DNA from: Tabrizicola soli
GTDB taxonomy: Bacteria; Pseudomonadota; Alphaproteobacteria; Rhodobacterales; Rhodobacteraceae
NCBI RefSeq assembly: GCF_015999335.1
Contig: NZ_JAEACP010000014.1
Coordinates: 62,001 to 126,000 of the forward strand
Reading direction: 5' to 3'
Length of the DNA: 64,000 nucleotides
The position numbers and the translations under genes are program-made. The notes beneath the pieces were generated by a model. It saw nothing but the letters and a program-made list of their open reading frames with translations, searched no databases and was not told the DNA's origin. Positions 29,521 to 37,318 of the stretch are shown piece after piece; the first letter of the stretch is position 1; each line of letters opens with the position of its first letter.

Positions 29521-30536
29521 TGCCGTTCCTCCAGTGCGGCCAGGCAGGACTCGGCCTCGGCCACCATCCGGTTCAGCCTTTCGGCCGCCGGGATCACCTC
29601 GCGGATCGACCCCGCGCCCTGGCCGGCGTAAAGCGCCATCTCCTCCAGCGCGCCGGTGGTGTGGCGCATCGGGGAATCGGTGCTGTAGCGCAGGAGAGGC
29701 TGGCCGCTGTCATGCGCGATCACCTCACGCGGCAGCGTCGCCGGATCGTGGCCCAGCAGCCGGTCGCCCAGCCCTTCGGTGATGCTGTTGCCGATCACCC
29801 GCACGGCGGCCCCCCTGGGCCAGTTCAGCACGAAGACATCGGTCAGCACCGTATCCCCGCCGCCGGCGGCGACGACGCGGTCCTTGTGGTAGTCATGCGC
29901 GAAGGCCTCGGTCGTGGCGAGGAAGGCGGTGCCGCATTGCACCCCCTGAGCGCCCAGCGCCAGGGCCGCCGCAAGGCCGCGCCCGCTGCCGACCCCGCCC
30001 GAGACGACCACCGGCACCCGCGCCGTCCGCAGCACCTCCTCGGCCAGGGCGAAGGCGCCGATCCGGCCGTGGACATGGCCCCCGGCCTCGATCCCCTGGG
30101 TGATCAGCACGTCGGCCCCGGCGTCCTGCGCCTGCCGCGCCGCCTCGGGCGTGCCGACCTGATGCAGGACCAGGCAGCCCTCGCGCTTCACCCGGGCGAC
30201 GGTCTCGGGCACCACGTCCCAGAAGAAGGTGAAGGCGCGCACCCCCAGATCGAGGCAGCGCGCGATCTGCCGGTCGAGCAGCGCGGGATCGGTGGCCGAA
30301 GGGATCACGTTCACCGCGAAGGGCCGGTCCGTCGCGGCGCGGAGCGCGCGGACCTCGGTCTCGATCAGCTCGGGGCTTTCGCGCACCATGCCCAGCATGG
30401 CGTAGCCCCCGGCATTGGCCACCGCCGCCGCCAGTTCCCAGCGGGCGACGCCGCCCATCCCGGCCAGAAGGATCGGGACCTCGCACCCCAGAAGATCGCA
30501 CAGCGGCCTGCGCAGCCGCCCGGTCGTGTTCGCCAT
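29517..30536 (-). CDS. Nitronate monooxygenase / 2-nitropropane dioxygenase family
   Basis: A 339-residue FMN-dependent TIM-barrel protein. Characteristic pieces are PILLAGMGGVARWELAAAVANAGG at the N-terminus, QGIEAGGHVHGRIG (catalytic histidine region) and PVVVSGGVGSGRGLAAALALGAQGV. It probably oxidises alkyl nitronates, though members also act as enoyl-ACP reductase-like proteins. ATG at 30536 follows GAGGGGG and is preferred to 30578. Confidence 0.88.
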   Translation of the reverse strand: MANTTGRLRRPLCDLLGCEVPILLAGMGGVARWELAAAVANAGGYAMLGMVRESPELIETEVRALRAATDRPFAVNVIPSATDPALLDRQIARCLDLGVRAFTFFWDVVPETVARVKREGCLVLHQVGTPEAARQAQDAGADVLITQGIEAGGHVHGRIGAFALAEEVLRTARVPVVVSGGVGSGRGLAAALALGAQGVQCGTAFLATTEAFAHDYHKDRVVAAGGGDTVLTDVFVLNWPRGAAVRVIGNSITEGLGDRLLGHDPATLPREVIAHDSGQPLLRYSTDSPMRHTTGALEEMALYAGQGAGSIREVIPAAERLNRMVAEAESCLAALEERQ

Positions 30537-30608
30537 CGCTCCCCCTCCTGATGCCGGCCGGCGACCGGCGCTGGTCAACGCCGCCTGCGGCGCATGGTTG
30601 CATCCGGC

Positions 30609-31091
30609 TCAGGCATCTGTCGATGCCTCGAAGGGCGGGAACAGCTCGTCGTTCTCCAGCCGGATATGTTCGGAAAGATCGGCCAGGAATTCCTCCAGCC
30701 CGGCGTAAAGCGCGGCCCAGGTCCGGCAGGCGCCCCCCGGCAGGGTCAGGTTCCGGGTCAGGCGGCGGATCTCGGCCTGCTCCTGCGCGTGGTCCTCATG
30801 GTCGGCCCGCATCGCCGCGACCTTTTCGGCGGTTCCCGGCAGACCCCCCCGCCGGATCGCGGGAAAGAGAAGAAGCTCCTCCTTCTTCATGTGGACCTCA
30901 AGTTCGCCGATCAGGCGGCGCAAGAGGAGGGACAGGCCCTCGGGCAGGTCCTCGTCGCCGAAATGCACGTCCTCGACCCGTTCGGCCAGGGCCACGAGCG
31001 CGGGCAGCTGTTCGCGGTGGCGGGCGTGATACCGGCTCTCGATATGCCGCGTCAGCGCGGCCAGAGCCTCATGCCGATCCGTCGCGTCCAT
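30609..31091 (-). CDS. Hemerythrin-domain protein
   Basis: A 160-residue protein with a hemerythrin-like four-helix bundle: ALTRHIESRYHARHREQLP, the EVHMKKEELLLFP segment, MRADHEDHAQE, and a C-terminal HIRLENDELFPPF. These His/Glu ligands would hold a di-iron centre, as in YtfE/RIC-type repair proteins, although the N-terminal ScdA domain is absent. It overlaps the truncated haemoglobin gene by 23 bp, so both are probably made together for NO or oxygen handling. GGGGAGG precedes the ATG at 31091. Confidence 0.88.
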   Translation of the reverse strand: MDATDRHEALAALTRHIESRYHARHREQLPALVALAERVEDVHFGDEDLPEGLSLLLRRLIGELEVHMKKEELLLFPAIRRGGLPGTAEKVAAMRADHEDHAQEQAEIRRLTRNLTLPGGACRTWAALYAGLEEFLADLSEHIRLENDELFPPFEASTDA

Positions 31092-31551
31092 CCGCCCCTC
31101 CCCCACGCAGCGCCGGCACCGCCGAGGCGGCCCGGCCCGCATCCTGGACCGCCATGTGCAGCGAGCGCGCGATCCGCTCGGCCCGCTCGATCACATGCGC
31201 GGCGCCCGCGGGCGGGCAGACCTCCCCGGCCGTTGCGCGGAACAGCGTGAGCCAGCGGTCGAAATGCGTCCAGTCCACCGGCAGCGTGGCATGGGCCGGC
31301 ACCGGGGCGCCATGATAGCGCCCGGTCATCAGCGCGACCGAGGACCAGAATTCCACCATCCGGTCGAGATGCGGCCCCCAATCGCGGATGCGCGCGGCGA
31401 AGATCGGCCCCAGCAGCGCATCGGCGCGGACGCGGTCGTAGAAGCGGTGGACCAGACGGCGCAGGATCTCCTCGTCCAGCCCGGTCCTTTCCATGAGCTC
31501 GGCGGTCAGGGCGGGGCGGGCAGAGATGATGGCGGGGCGGTCGAAAGACAT
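31069..31551 (-). CDS. Group III truncated haemoglobin
   Basis: A 160-residue globin of truncated group III. Recognisable parts are LVHRFYDRVRADALLGPIF, HLDRMVEFWSSVALMTGRYHG and HFDRWLTLFRATA, with the proximal histidine in the last of these. The C-terminal 20 residues are low-complexity Gly/Ala. Such proteins often appear with hemerythrin-like proteins in NO-responsive operons; both are present here. A 23-bp dyad lies 42 bp upstream of the ATG. Confidence 0.9.
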   Translation of the reverse strand: MSFDRPAIISARPALTAELMERTGLDEEILRRLVHRFYDRVRADALLGPIFAARIRDWGPHLDRMVEFWSSVALMTGRYHGAPVPAHATLPVDWTHFDRWLTLFRATAGEVCPPAGAAHVIERAERIARSLHMAVQDAGRAASAVPALRGGGADGRDGSA

Positions 31552-31592
31552 GGCGGGGTCCGGTCCTGCTTGAACCCCTGTCTAGTCCCGCC

Positions 31593-31615
31593 AATAGGTA
31601 CTGTAAATACCTATT
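31593..31615 (-). promoter_or_regulatory. Candidate Rrf2/NsrR-type operator
   Basis: A 23-bp near-palindrome with arms AATAGGTA and TACCTATT about a TTTACAG-type centre, placed 42 bp upstream of the haemoglobin start. The 11-1-11 geometry and AT-rich centre resemble NsrR-class sites (AAGATGcATTT-type half sites), but the sequence match is only partial. No regulator gene of this type is nearby. Confidence 0.5.
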
Positions 31616-31637
31616 ACGAGGGTCCACCGCGGCGGTG

Positions 31638-34112
31638 TCAAGCGGCGGCCCTGAACCGCTTCAGCCGCAGCGCGTTGCCCACCACGAAGACGCTGGACAG
31701 CGCCATGGCCCCGGCCGCGAAGGCGGGCGACAAGAGGATGCCCCAGGCCGGATACAGCACCCCCGCCGCGACCGGGATCAAGAGCGCGTTGTAGACGAAG
31801 GCCCAGAACAGGTTCTGCCGGATATTGCCGATAGTCGCCCGCGACAGCGCGATGGCGTTCAGCACCCCCTTCAGGCTGCCCGACATCAGCACCACTTCGG
31901 CCGCCTCGATGGCGACATCGGTGCCGGTGCCGACCGCCAGACCCACATCGGCCTCGGCCAGGGCGGGCGCGTCGTTGATCCCGTCGCCGACGAAGGCCAC
32001 CTTGCCCTGCGTGGCGCGCAGATGGCGCACCGCCTCGACCTTGCCCTCGGGCAGAACCTCGGCGATCACCTCGTCGATGCCGAGGCGCGCCGCGATGGCG
32101 CGGGCGGTGCGGGCATTGTCGCCGGTGATCATCGCGACCTTCAGGCCAAGGTCGTGCATCGCCCCGATCGCGGCCGGGGTCGTCTCCTTGATCGGGTCCG
32201 CGACCGCGACGATCGCCGCCAGCCGGCCGCCGACCGCCGCATAGAGCGGCGACTTGCCCTCGTTGCCCAGCCGCTCGGCGATGGCGGCGAAGCCCGAGAC
32301 GTCATGGCCCAGCCCCGCCATGTAGCGGTCCGCCCCGATCTCGACCGGCTCGCCGCCGACCTCGGCCCGGACGCCCAGCCCGGTGACCGAGGCGAAGCCC
32401 GTGGCCTCGGCCAGGTGCAGCCCCTCGGCTTCGGCCGCCGCGACGATGGCGCGGGCGACCGGGTGCTCCGACTTCGCCTCGACGGCGGCGATCCTGGCCA
32501 GAACCCCGGCGCGGTCGAAGCCCGGCGCCAGTTCCAGGTCGGTCAGCGCGGGCCGGCCTTCGGTCAGGGTGCCGGTCTTGTCCACCGCGACGACACGCGC
32601 GTCCTTCAGAAGCTGCAGCGCCTCGCCCTTGCGGAACAGCACCCCCAGCTCCGCCCCGCGCCCGGTGCCGACCATGATCGAGGTCGGCGTCGCCAGGCCC
32701 ATGGCGCAGGGGCAGGCGATGATCAGCACCGCCACCGCATTGACCAGCGCGAGGCTGAGCGCGGGCGTCGGACCGAAGGCCAGCCAGGCGGCGAAGGTCA
32801 GCGCGGCCAAGGCGAAGACCACCGGGACGAAGACCATCGTCACCTTGTCCACCAGCGCCTGGATCGGCATCTTCGAGCCCTGCGCCTCCTCGACCATGCG
32901 GATGATCTGGGCCAGCACCGTGTCGCCGCCGACCGCCGTGGCGCGCAGCGCGAAGGCGCCGGTCTGGTTCACCGTGCCCCCGACCACCGCGCTGCCCGCC
33001 GCCTTGGCCACGGGGATCGGCTCGCCCGTGATCATCGATTCATCGACATAGCTCTCGCCCTCTGTCACCTCGCCGTCGACCGGGATCCGCTCGCCGGGGC
33101 GGACCTCGACCAGATCCCCCGAGGCGACCGCGGCGATGGGAACCTCGACCACCGCACCGCCGCGCCGCACCCGCGCGGTCCGGGCCTGCATCCCCATCAG
33201 CCGCTTGATCGCGTCGGAGGTGCGGCCCTTGGCGCGGGCCTCCAGCAGGCGGCCCAGCAGGATCAGCGTCACGATCACCGCCGCCGCCTCGTAATAGACG
33301 TTCACCGTGCCCGCGGGCAGGAAGACCGGCGCGAAGGTCGCCACCATCGAGAAGCCATAGGCCGCCAGCGTCCCCACCGCGACCAGCGAGTTCATGTCGG
33401 GCGCCAGCCGCCACAGCGCGGGCAGGCCCTTCTCGTAGAAGCGGATGCCCGGCACGAACAGGACGACCGTCGTCAGCGCGAACTGGAGATACCAGCTGGC
33501 CTGCATCCCGATGGTCCGGGCGATCAGCCCGTGCACCCCCGGAACGAGATGCGCTCCCATCTCCAGCAGGAAGACCGGCAGGGTCAGGACGGCGGCCAGC
33601 AGCAGGTCGCGCTGCAATTCGCGCGCCTCGGCCGCCTTCCTCTCGCCGCGGGCCTCGGCCTCGCCGGGGTCGGCGGCGACGGGGGTGGCGTCATAGCCCA
33701 CGGCCCCGATGGCGGCGATCAGCGCCGCGCCGTCGGCCGTGCCCTGCACCGTGGCCCGTTCGGTCGCAAGGTTCACCACCGCGCCCGAGACGCCCGGCAC
33801 CGCCTTCAGCGCCCGCTCGACCCGGGCCACGCAGGAGGCGCAGGTCATGCCCTCGACCGCCAGCTCGACGGCGGCGGGGGCGGCCGGGACGCCGTAGCCC
33901 ACCTTCTCGACCGCGGCGACCAGGCTGGCGCGGTCGACCGGGGCGTCGGTGGTGATGCTGGCCTTCTCGGTCGCAAGGTTCACCACCGCATCCGAGACGC
34001 CCGGAACGGCCTCCAGCGCGCGCTCGACGCGCAGCACGCAAGAGGCGCAGGTCATGCCCTCGATGGGCAGCGAGATCGTGGCGGGGGTCGGCTTGCGGGC
34101 GGGCATGGTCAT
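31638..34112 (-). CDS. copA: Cu(I)-exporting P1B-type ATPase CopA
   Basis: CopA pumps Cu(I) from cytoplasm to periplasm. The 824-residue protein has two N-terminal HMA domains, each with GMTCASC (residues 19-25 and about 88-94), eight predicted membrane helices, the ion-path motif ACPCAMG, the phosphorylation site [13 protein letters not shown] in the nucleotide domain, MITGD and [16 protein letters not shown] precedes the ATG. It follows the DUF305 gene and CopZ in the same direction, consistent with a copper operon under CueR. Confidence 0.97.
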   Translation of the reverse strand: MTMPARKPTPATISLPIEGMTCASCVLRVERALEAVPGVSDAVVNLATEKASITTDAPVDRASLVAAVEKVGYGVPAAPAAVELAVEGMTCASCVARVERALKAVPGVSGAVVNLATERATVQGTADGAALIAAIGAVGYDATPVAADPGEAEARGERKAAEARELQRDLLLAAVLTLPVFLLEMGAHLVPGVHGLIARTIGMQASWYLQFALTTVVLFVPGIRFYEKGLPALWRLAPDMNSLVAVGTLAAYGFSMVATFAPVFLPAGTVNVYYEAAAVIVTLILLGRLLEARAKGRTSDAIKRLMGMQARTARVRRGGAVVEVPIAAVASGDLVEVRPGERIPVDGEVTEGESYVDESMITGEPIPVAKAAGSAVVGGTVNQTGAFALRATAVGGDTVLAQIIRMVEEAQGSKMPIQALVDKVTMVFVPVVFALAALTFAAWLAFGPTPALSLALVNAVAVLIIACPCAMGLATPTSIMVGTGRGAELGVLFRKGEALQLLKDARVVAVDKTGTLTEGRPALTDLELAPGFDRAGVLARIAAVEAKSEHPVARAIVAAAEAEGLHLAEATGFASVTGLGVRAEVGGEPVEIGADRYMAGLGHDVSGFAAIAERLGNEGKSPLYAAVGGRLAAIVAVADPIKETTPAAIGAMHDLGLKVAMITGDNARTARAIAARLGIDEVIAEVLPEGKVEAVRHLRATQGKVAFVGDGINDAPALAEADVGLAVGTGTDVAIEAAEVVLMSGSLKGVLNAIALSRATIGNIRQNLFWAFVYNALLIPVAAGVLYPAWGILLSPAFAAGAMALSSVFVVGNALRLKRFRAAA

Positions 34113-34170
34113 CTGCCGCCTCCTTTCTGTCCGGTTCGGGATCGGGCGGCGCCTCCGGCCGCCCGGCTGT

Positions 34171-34572
34171 TCACTGGCCGCGCCTGGCCAGCCAGGCCTG
34201 CATCATCGCGATCTCGGCCTCCTGCGCGCGGATGACCTCCTCGGCCAGCTGGCGCACCTCGGGGTCCTTGCCGAATTCCAGCGCGACCTTCGCCATGTCG
34301 ATGGCGCCCCGGTGGTGCGGGATCATGCCCCGCATGAAGTCCACGTCGGCGTCGCCGGTGAAATCCATGCTCATGGCGGAGCCCATCCGGGCCATCGCCT
34401 CGGCATAGGCCCGGGTCGAAGGGGTGTCCGGGGTCGCGGCGGCGGACATGTCATGGCCCGCCATGTCGTGCCCCGTCTCCGCCTGGCCGCCGGTGGCCCG
34501 GCTTTGCGCGAAGGCGAGGCCTGCCGCCACGACCAGCGCGCCGGTGATGAAGATCGGGGAAAGCCGGTTCAT
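34171..34572 (-). CDS. DUF305 periplasmic protein (CopM-like)
   Basis: A 133-residue protein with a signal peptide ([18 protein letters not shown]) and a ferritin-like DUF305 helical domain: [30 protein letters not shown] and [15 protein letters not shown]. The Met/His-rich stretch GHDMAGHDM suggests copper binding, and related proteins (CopM) bind periplasmic copper. The ATG at 34572 shares a base with the copZ stop (TGATG); a GTG directly before it is an alternative start. Confidence 0.88.
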   Translation of the reverse strand: MNRLSPIFITGALVVAAGLAFAQSRATGGQAETGHDMAGHDMSAAATPDTPSTRAYAEAMARMGSAMSMDFTGDADVDFMRGMIPHHRGAIDMAKVALEFGKDPEVRQLAEEVIRAQEAEIAMMQAWLARRGQ

Positions 34573-34766
34573 CACTCGGCCACCGCGGGAAAGCCGGCCT
34601 CGGCCAGCGCCGCCATGATGGCCGCCTGCGGCGCCGCCGTCTCGACCTTCACCCGGCGGGCGGGGGGATCGGCCTCGACCACCGCCGCCGGGTCCAGCGC
34701 GCGGATCGCCGCCGTGACCGAACGCGCGCAGCCGCCGCAGGTCATGTCTTCGATACGGAATTGCAT
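34572..34766 (-). CDS. copZ: Copper chaperone (HMA domain, CopZ-like)
   Basis: A 64-residue heavy-metal-associated protein that carries Cu(I) to CopA. The metal motif is MTCGGC at residues 7-12 in a ferredoxin-like fold. GGAGGTT precedes the ATG at 34766, which decides the start over 34778. It is the first gene of the operon behind a CueR-type promoter and overlaps the DUF305 gene. Confidence 0.92.
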   Translation of the reverse strand: MQFRIEDMTCGGCARSVTAAIRALDPAAVVEADPPARRVKVETAAPQAAIMAALAEAGFPAVAE

Positions 34767-34800
34767 GAGAACCTCCATCCGTTTCGTCTCATGCCCTGCA

Positions 34801-34831
34801 AGCTAGTCCTTCCAACGATGGGAAGGTCAAG
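34801..34831 (-). promoter_or_regulatory. CueR-type copper promoter of copZ
   Basis: On the minus strand TTGACC and TAGCTT are 19 bp apart, the overlong spacer typical of MerR-family promoters. The spacer holds the dyad CTTCC / GGAAG around ATCGTT. Positions are accurate to about one base. Confidence 0.75.
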
Positions 34832-34856
34832 AGGGCTCGGCAAGGAATTTTACACC

Positions 34857-34882
34857 TTGACCTTCCCATGGTTGGAAGCCGC
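34857..34882 (+). promoter_or_regulatory. Second CueR-type operator upstream of cueR
   Basis: TTGACC followed by CTTCC-CATGGTT-GGAAG, nearly the same core as the copZ operator but in the opposite orientation, ending about 43 bp before the cueR ATG. Its -10 match is poor, so it may serve autoregulation. Confidence 0.6.
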
Positions 34883-34924
34883 AGAAGACATCCCCATATC
34901 GGAAGGGATCAGGGGAGAAAGCAT

Positions 34925-35374
34925 ATGAACATCGGTCAGGCGGCCCGGACCTCGGGCGTTTCCGCCAAGATGATCCGCTATTACGAGCAGAGCGGGCTGA
35001 TCCCCCCGGCCGGGCGCACCGGCGCGGGCTACCGGGATTATTCGGACAAGGATGTGCACGAGCTGCGCTTCATCCGCCGCGCCCGCGACCTCGGCTTCGC
35101 CACAACCGAGATCGTCGAGCTTCTCGGCCTCTGGCGCGACCGCTCGCGCCAGAGCGCGGATGTGAAGCGGATCGCCGAGAACCATGTGGCCGCCTTGCAG
35201 ACCAAGATCCGCGAGCTGCAGGAGATGGCCGACACGCTGGCCGAGCTTGCCCATTGCTGCCACGGCGACCACCGGCCGGACTGCCCGATCCTGGAGCGGC
35301 TGGAAACGCCGGAGAACGATACGCCCGCGACGATCCGGCCGCGTTCGGGCGCGGTGGCGCGCTCCAGGCGCTGA
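34925..35374 (+). CDS. cueR: MerR-family copper regulator CueR
   Basis: CueR activates copper export genes when it binds Cu(I). The 149-residue protein has the N-terminal helix-turn-helix MNIGQAARTSGVSAKMIRYYE, the GYRDY wing, a dimerisation helix, and a C-terminal metal-loop CCHGDHRPDCPIL with the two spaced cysteines. The ATG at 34925 gives the usual MNIGQAA start. It is divergent from copZ-DUF305-copA and shares with it a region holding two matching operators. Confidence 0.94.
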   Translation: MNIGQAARTSGVSAKMIRYYEQSGLIPPAGRTGAGYRDYSDKDVHELRFIRRARDLGFATTEIVELLGLWRDRSRQSADVKRIAENHVAALQTKIRELQEMADTLAELAHCCHGDHRPDCPILERLETPENDTPATIRPRSGAVARSRR

Positions 35375-35402
35375 CTGCGGCAATTGCCCCGGAGGGCGGC
35401 GA

Positions 35403-35624
35403 TCACGCGGCCCGTTTGCCGAACAGACTGCGGGCGCGGATGCCGGCATCCGCCGGGCGGAACAGCGCCACGCCGTCCTGGCGCTCCGGGCAGGTCAGAC
35501 GCTCACCGGCGATGCGGCTCCAGCAGTCCGAGGCTGCCAGGCCGCGCGGGACAGCGCCGCCGGAGGTGGCGAAAAAGCCGATCGCGGCAAATGTTTCGGG
35601 AAGGGCGGCAATCGAAAGAGACAT
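35403..35624 (-). CDS. Small hypothetical protein
   Basis: A 73-residue open frame with good GC-rich third-position codon use: MSLSIAALPETFAAIGFFAT followed by a polar part with two Cys (SDCWSR, RLTCPER) and a basic C-terminus (RARSLFGKRAA). AAGGGGA lies 9 bp before the ATG. No family is recognised. It may be a short exported or membrane-associated peptide, but a signal is not clear. It sits convergent to cueR. Confidence 0.5.
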   Translation of the reverse strand: MSLSIAALPETFAAIGFFATSGGAVPRGLAASDCWSRIAGERLTCPERQDGVALFRPADAGIRARSLFGKRAA

Positions 35625-35937
35625 GATATTTCCCCTTGCGCCCGAAATGGTTACGGGCGGGAATGGCAGATTTTTGCGTTTACTGACCGCTTATTCTTCC
35701 ACCACGCCACCGCGTCAACGGCTGCGGGGCCGAACCATCCGCCTCTCTCTGGTGATGCCGACATTAAGGTGAAACCGGCCAGACTTTCGGATGCCCCACC
35801 CGTGCCGTGGTCAGGGGGGCGTTCGCCTTCGCCTCGCCGGAAGCGGACCGGCAGGGCTGCGCGCGCCCGTCAGGGGCCATCGGCGCGCGACGGACGCAAA
35901 CGGTGTGGGCCCGGGTTGCGGCAGCCGGAATCCCGGC
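35625..35937. other. Intergenic region (no gene seen)
   Basis: A 313-bp stretch between the small hypothetical gene and the response regulator. The left part (about 35640-35720) is AT-richer and could hold the promoter of the small gene. Near 35920-35937 a CCGGG / CCCGG hairpin may end the response-regulator transcript. No coding frame is convincing. Confidence 0.5.
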
Positions 35938-36582
35938 TCAGACCAGCCCCAGATCGCGCGCCAGCACCACCGCCTGGGTCCGGTTCTGCGCTCCGAGCTT
36001 GCGGCAGATCGCGGTGACATGCATCTTCACCGTCGGCTCGGCCAGCTGCATCTCGACGGCGATGCTCTTGTTCGGACGGCCCTCCGCCAGATACTCGAGC
36101 ACCTTCATCTCCTTGTCGCTCAGCTCGCCCTTCCTGGCCATGCGCTGCTGTTCCGCGCCGGTGCGCATCAGCTCCATCGGCAGATAGCGCTCGCCCGCAT
36201 GCATGAAGCGGATCGCATTGGCCAGGCTACGCACCGGCGTGGTCTTCAGCACGATCCCCGCCGCGCCCGAGCCCAGAAGCTCGTCCGTCATCCGCGCCGT
36301 GGGATTGCCGGTGATGATGCCGACCGGCTTGCCCTCGTTCAGCCGCACCATCCGGCGCAGGCCCGAGACGCCGTTCATCCCCGGCATGTTCAGGTCCAGA
36401 AGCACCACGTCATAGGCCCCGTTCTCCTCGACCAGCTCCACGGCCTCGTCAAGGTCATTGGCCGTGCTGACCTGCATGCTGGCCGAGGTCGCAAGGAACA
36501 TCGAGAACATGTCCAGAATCATTCTGTGATCGTCCGCAAGTAGGACGCGAAGCTTCGCGGCGGGCTGGACAGTGTCGGACAT
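35938..36582 (-). CDS. NarL/LuxR-type response regulator
   Basis: A 214-residue two-component regulator. The receiver domain has the acidic pair at D17/D18 (LLADDH), phospho-acceptor D63 in VVLLDLNMPGMNG, and a conserved Lys at IVLKTTP. The C-terminal LuxR helix-turn-helix reads LSDKEMKVLEYLAEGRPNKSIAVEM and VKMHVTAICRKLGAQNRTQAV. It is divergent from a periplasmic protein and a hybrid histidine kinase whose Hpt domain could phosphorylate it. Confidence 0.93.
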   Translation of the reverse strand: MSDTVQPAAKLRVLLADDHRMILDMFSMFLATSASMQVSTANDLDEAVELVEENGAYDVVLLDLNMPGMNGVSGLRRMVRLNEGKPVGIITGNPTARMTDELLGSGAAGIVLKTTPVRSLANAIRFMHAGERYLPMELMRTGAEQQRMARKGELSDKEMKVLEYLAEGRPNKSIAVEMQLAEPTVKMHVTAICRKLGAQNRTQAVVLARDLGLV

Positions 36583-36828
36583 TCAGTTCTCTCGTCCTGC
36601 AAATGGTTGGGTCAACAGGAAAACCTGCACATATACAAACCAGTGACGTAGGGTCACCCCCATCCGTCAGCGCACCACCCACTACAGTCATCTTCCTGCC
36701 TAGCCCATAGAGTTGGCCAAAAAATGTCCATAATCCTTCTAAAGTATGGCTCGCTTTCTTTTGTCTGGATGCGCATCCGTCTGCTTTCTGGTAATCCCCC
36801 GCAACCACGCGTCCCCTAGGAGGTCTAC
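36583..36828. promoter_or_regulatory. Divergent promoter region with dyads
   Basis: A 246-bp spacer, AT-richer than its flanks, holding CAGG-AAAA-CCTG at 36616-36627 and GTGAC-GTAGG-GTCAC at 36643-36657. AGGAGGTC precedes the rightward gene. These dyads are candidate sites for the regulator at 35938-36582. Confidence 0.45.
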
Positions 36829-37308
36829 ATGCGTCCCACCATCGCCGTTCTGGCCGTGGCCCTTTCCGGCATCCTGCCGTCCGTCCCCGCGGCCCGGGCC
36901 TCCGAAGTGCTGCTGACCGTCCAGGCCGCAGGCGACGCCGCCCCGGTCGAGCTTGATCTTCAGGCGCTGTCCGCCATGACCCCGGTCGAATTCGACACCA
37001 CGACGCCCTGGACCGATGGCAAGCACCATTTCACCGGCGTGCCGCTGAAAGAAGTCCTCGCCAGCGCCGGCATCACCGAAGGCACCGTCCGCGCCGTGGC
37101 CCTGAACGACTATGCCGTGGACCTTCCGGTGGCCGAACTGGACGACACCGCCCCGATCGTCGCCTATCACCTTGACGGCCAGCCCTTCGGGATCCGGCAG
37201 AAGGGTCCGCTCTGGATCGTCTACCCCTATGACGAGGACAGCCGGTATCAGTCCGAAACCGCCTATGGCCGCAGCGTCTGGCAGCTGAACCGGCTTCTGG
37301 CCAAGTAG
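36829..37308 (+). CDS. Periplasmic protein with molybdopterin-oxidoreductase (SUOX-like) fold
   Basis: A 159-residue secreted protein with a signal peptide (cleavage near PAARAS). The rest resembles the oxidoreductase molybdopterin-binding domain: TPWTDGKHHFTGVPLKEVLASAG and YHLDGQPFGIRQKGPLWIVYPYD. It contains no cysteine, so the usual molybdenum-coordinating Cys is missing and cofactor binding or catalysis is unlikely. It is followed after 10 bp by the hybrid histidine kinase gene, suggesting a periplasmic sensing or partner role. Confidence 0.82.
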   Translation: MRPTIAVLAVALSGILPSVPAARASEVLLTVQAAGDAAPVELDLQALSAMTPVEFDTTTPWTDGKHHFTGVPLKEVLASAGITEGTVRAVALNDYAVDLPVAELDDTAPIVAYHLDGQPFGIRQKGPLWIVYPYDEDSRYQSETAYGRSVWQLNRLLAK

Positions 37309-37318
37309 CGCGGTAGTA

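Noticed and set aside
31635-34235. An 866-codon plus-strand frame opposite copA
   Set aside because: Antisense shadow of copA with low-complexity product.
36829-37308. Active sulfite-oxidase-type enzyme
   Set aside because: The mature protein has no cysteine to coordinate molybdenum, so it was annotated as fold-only.
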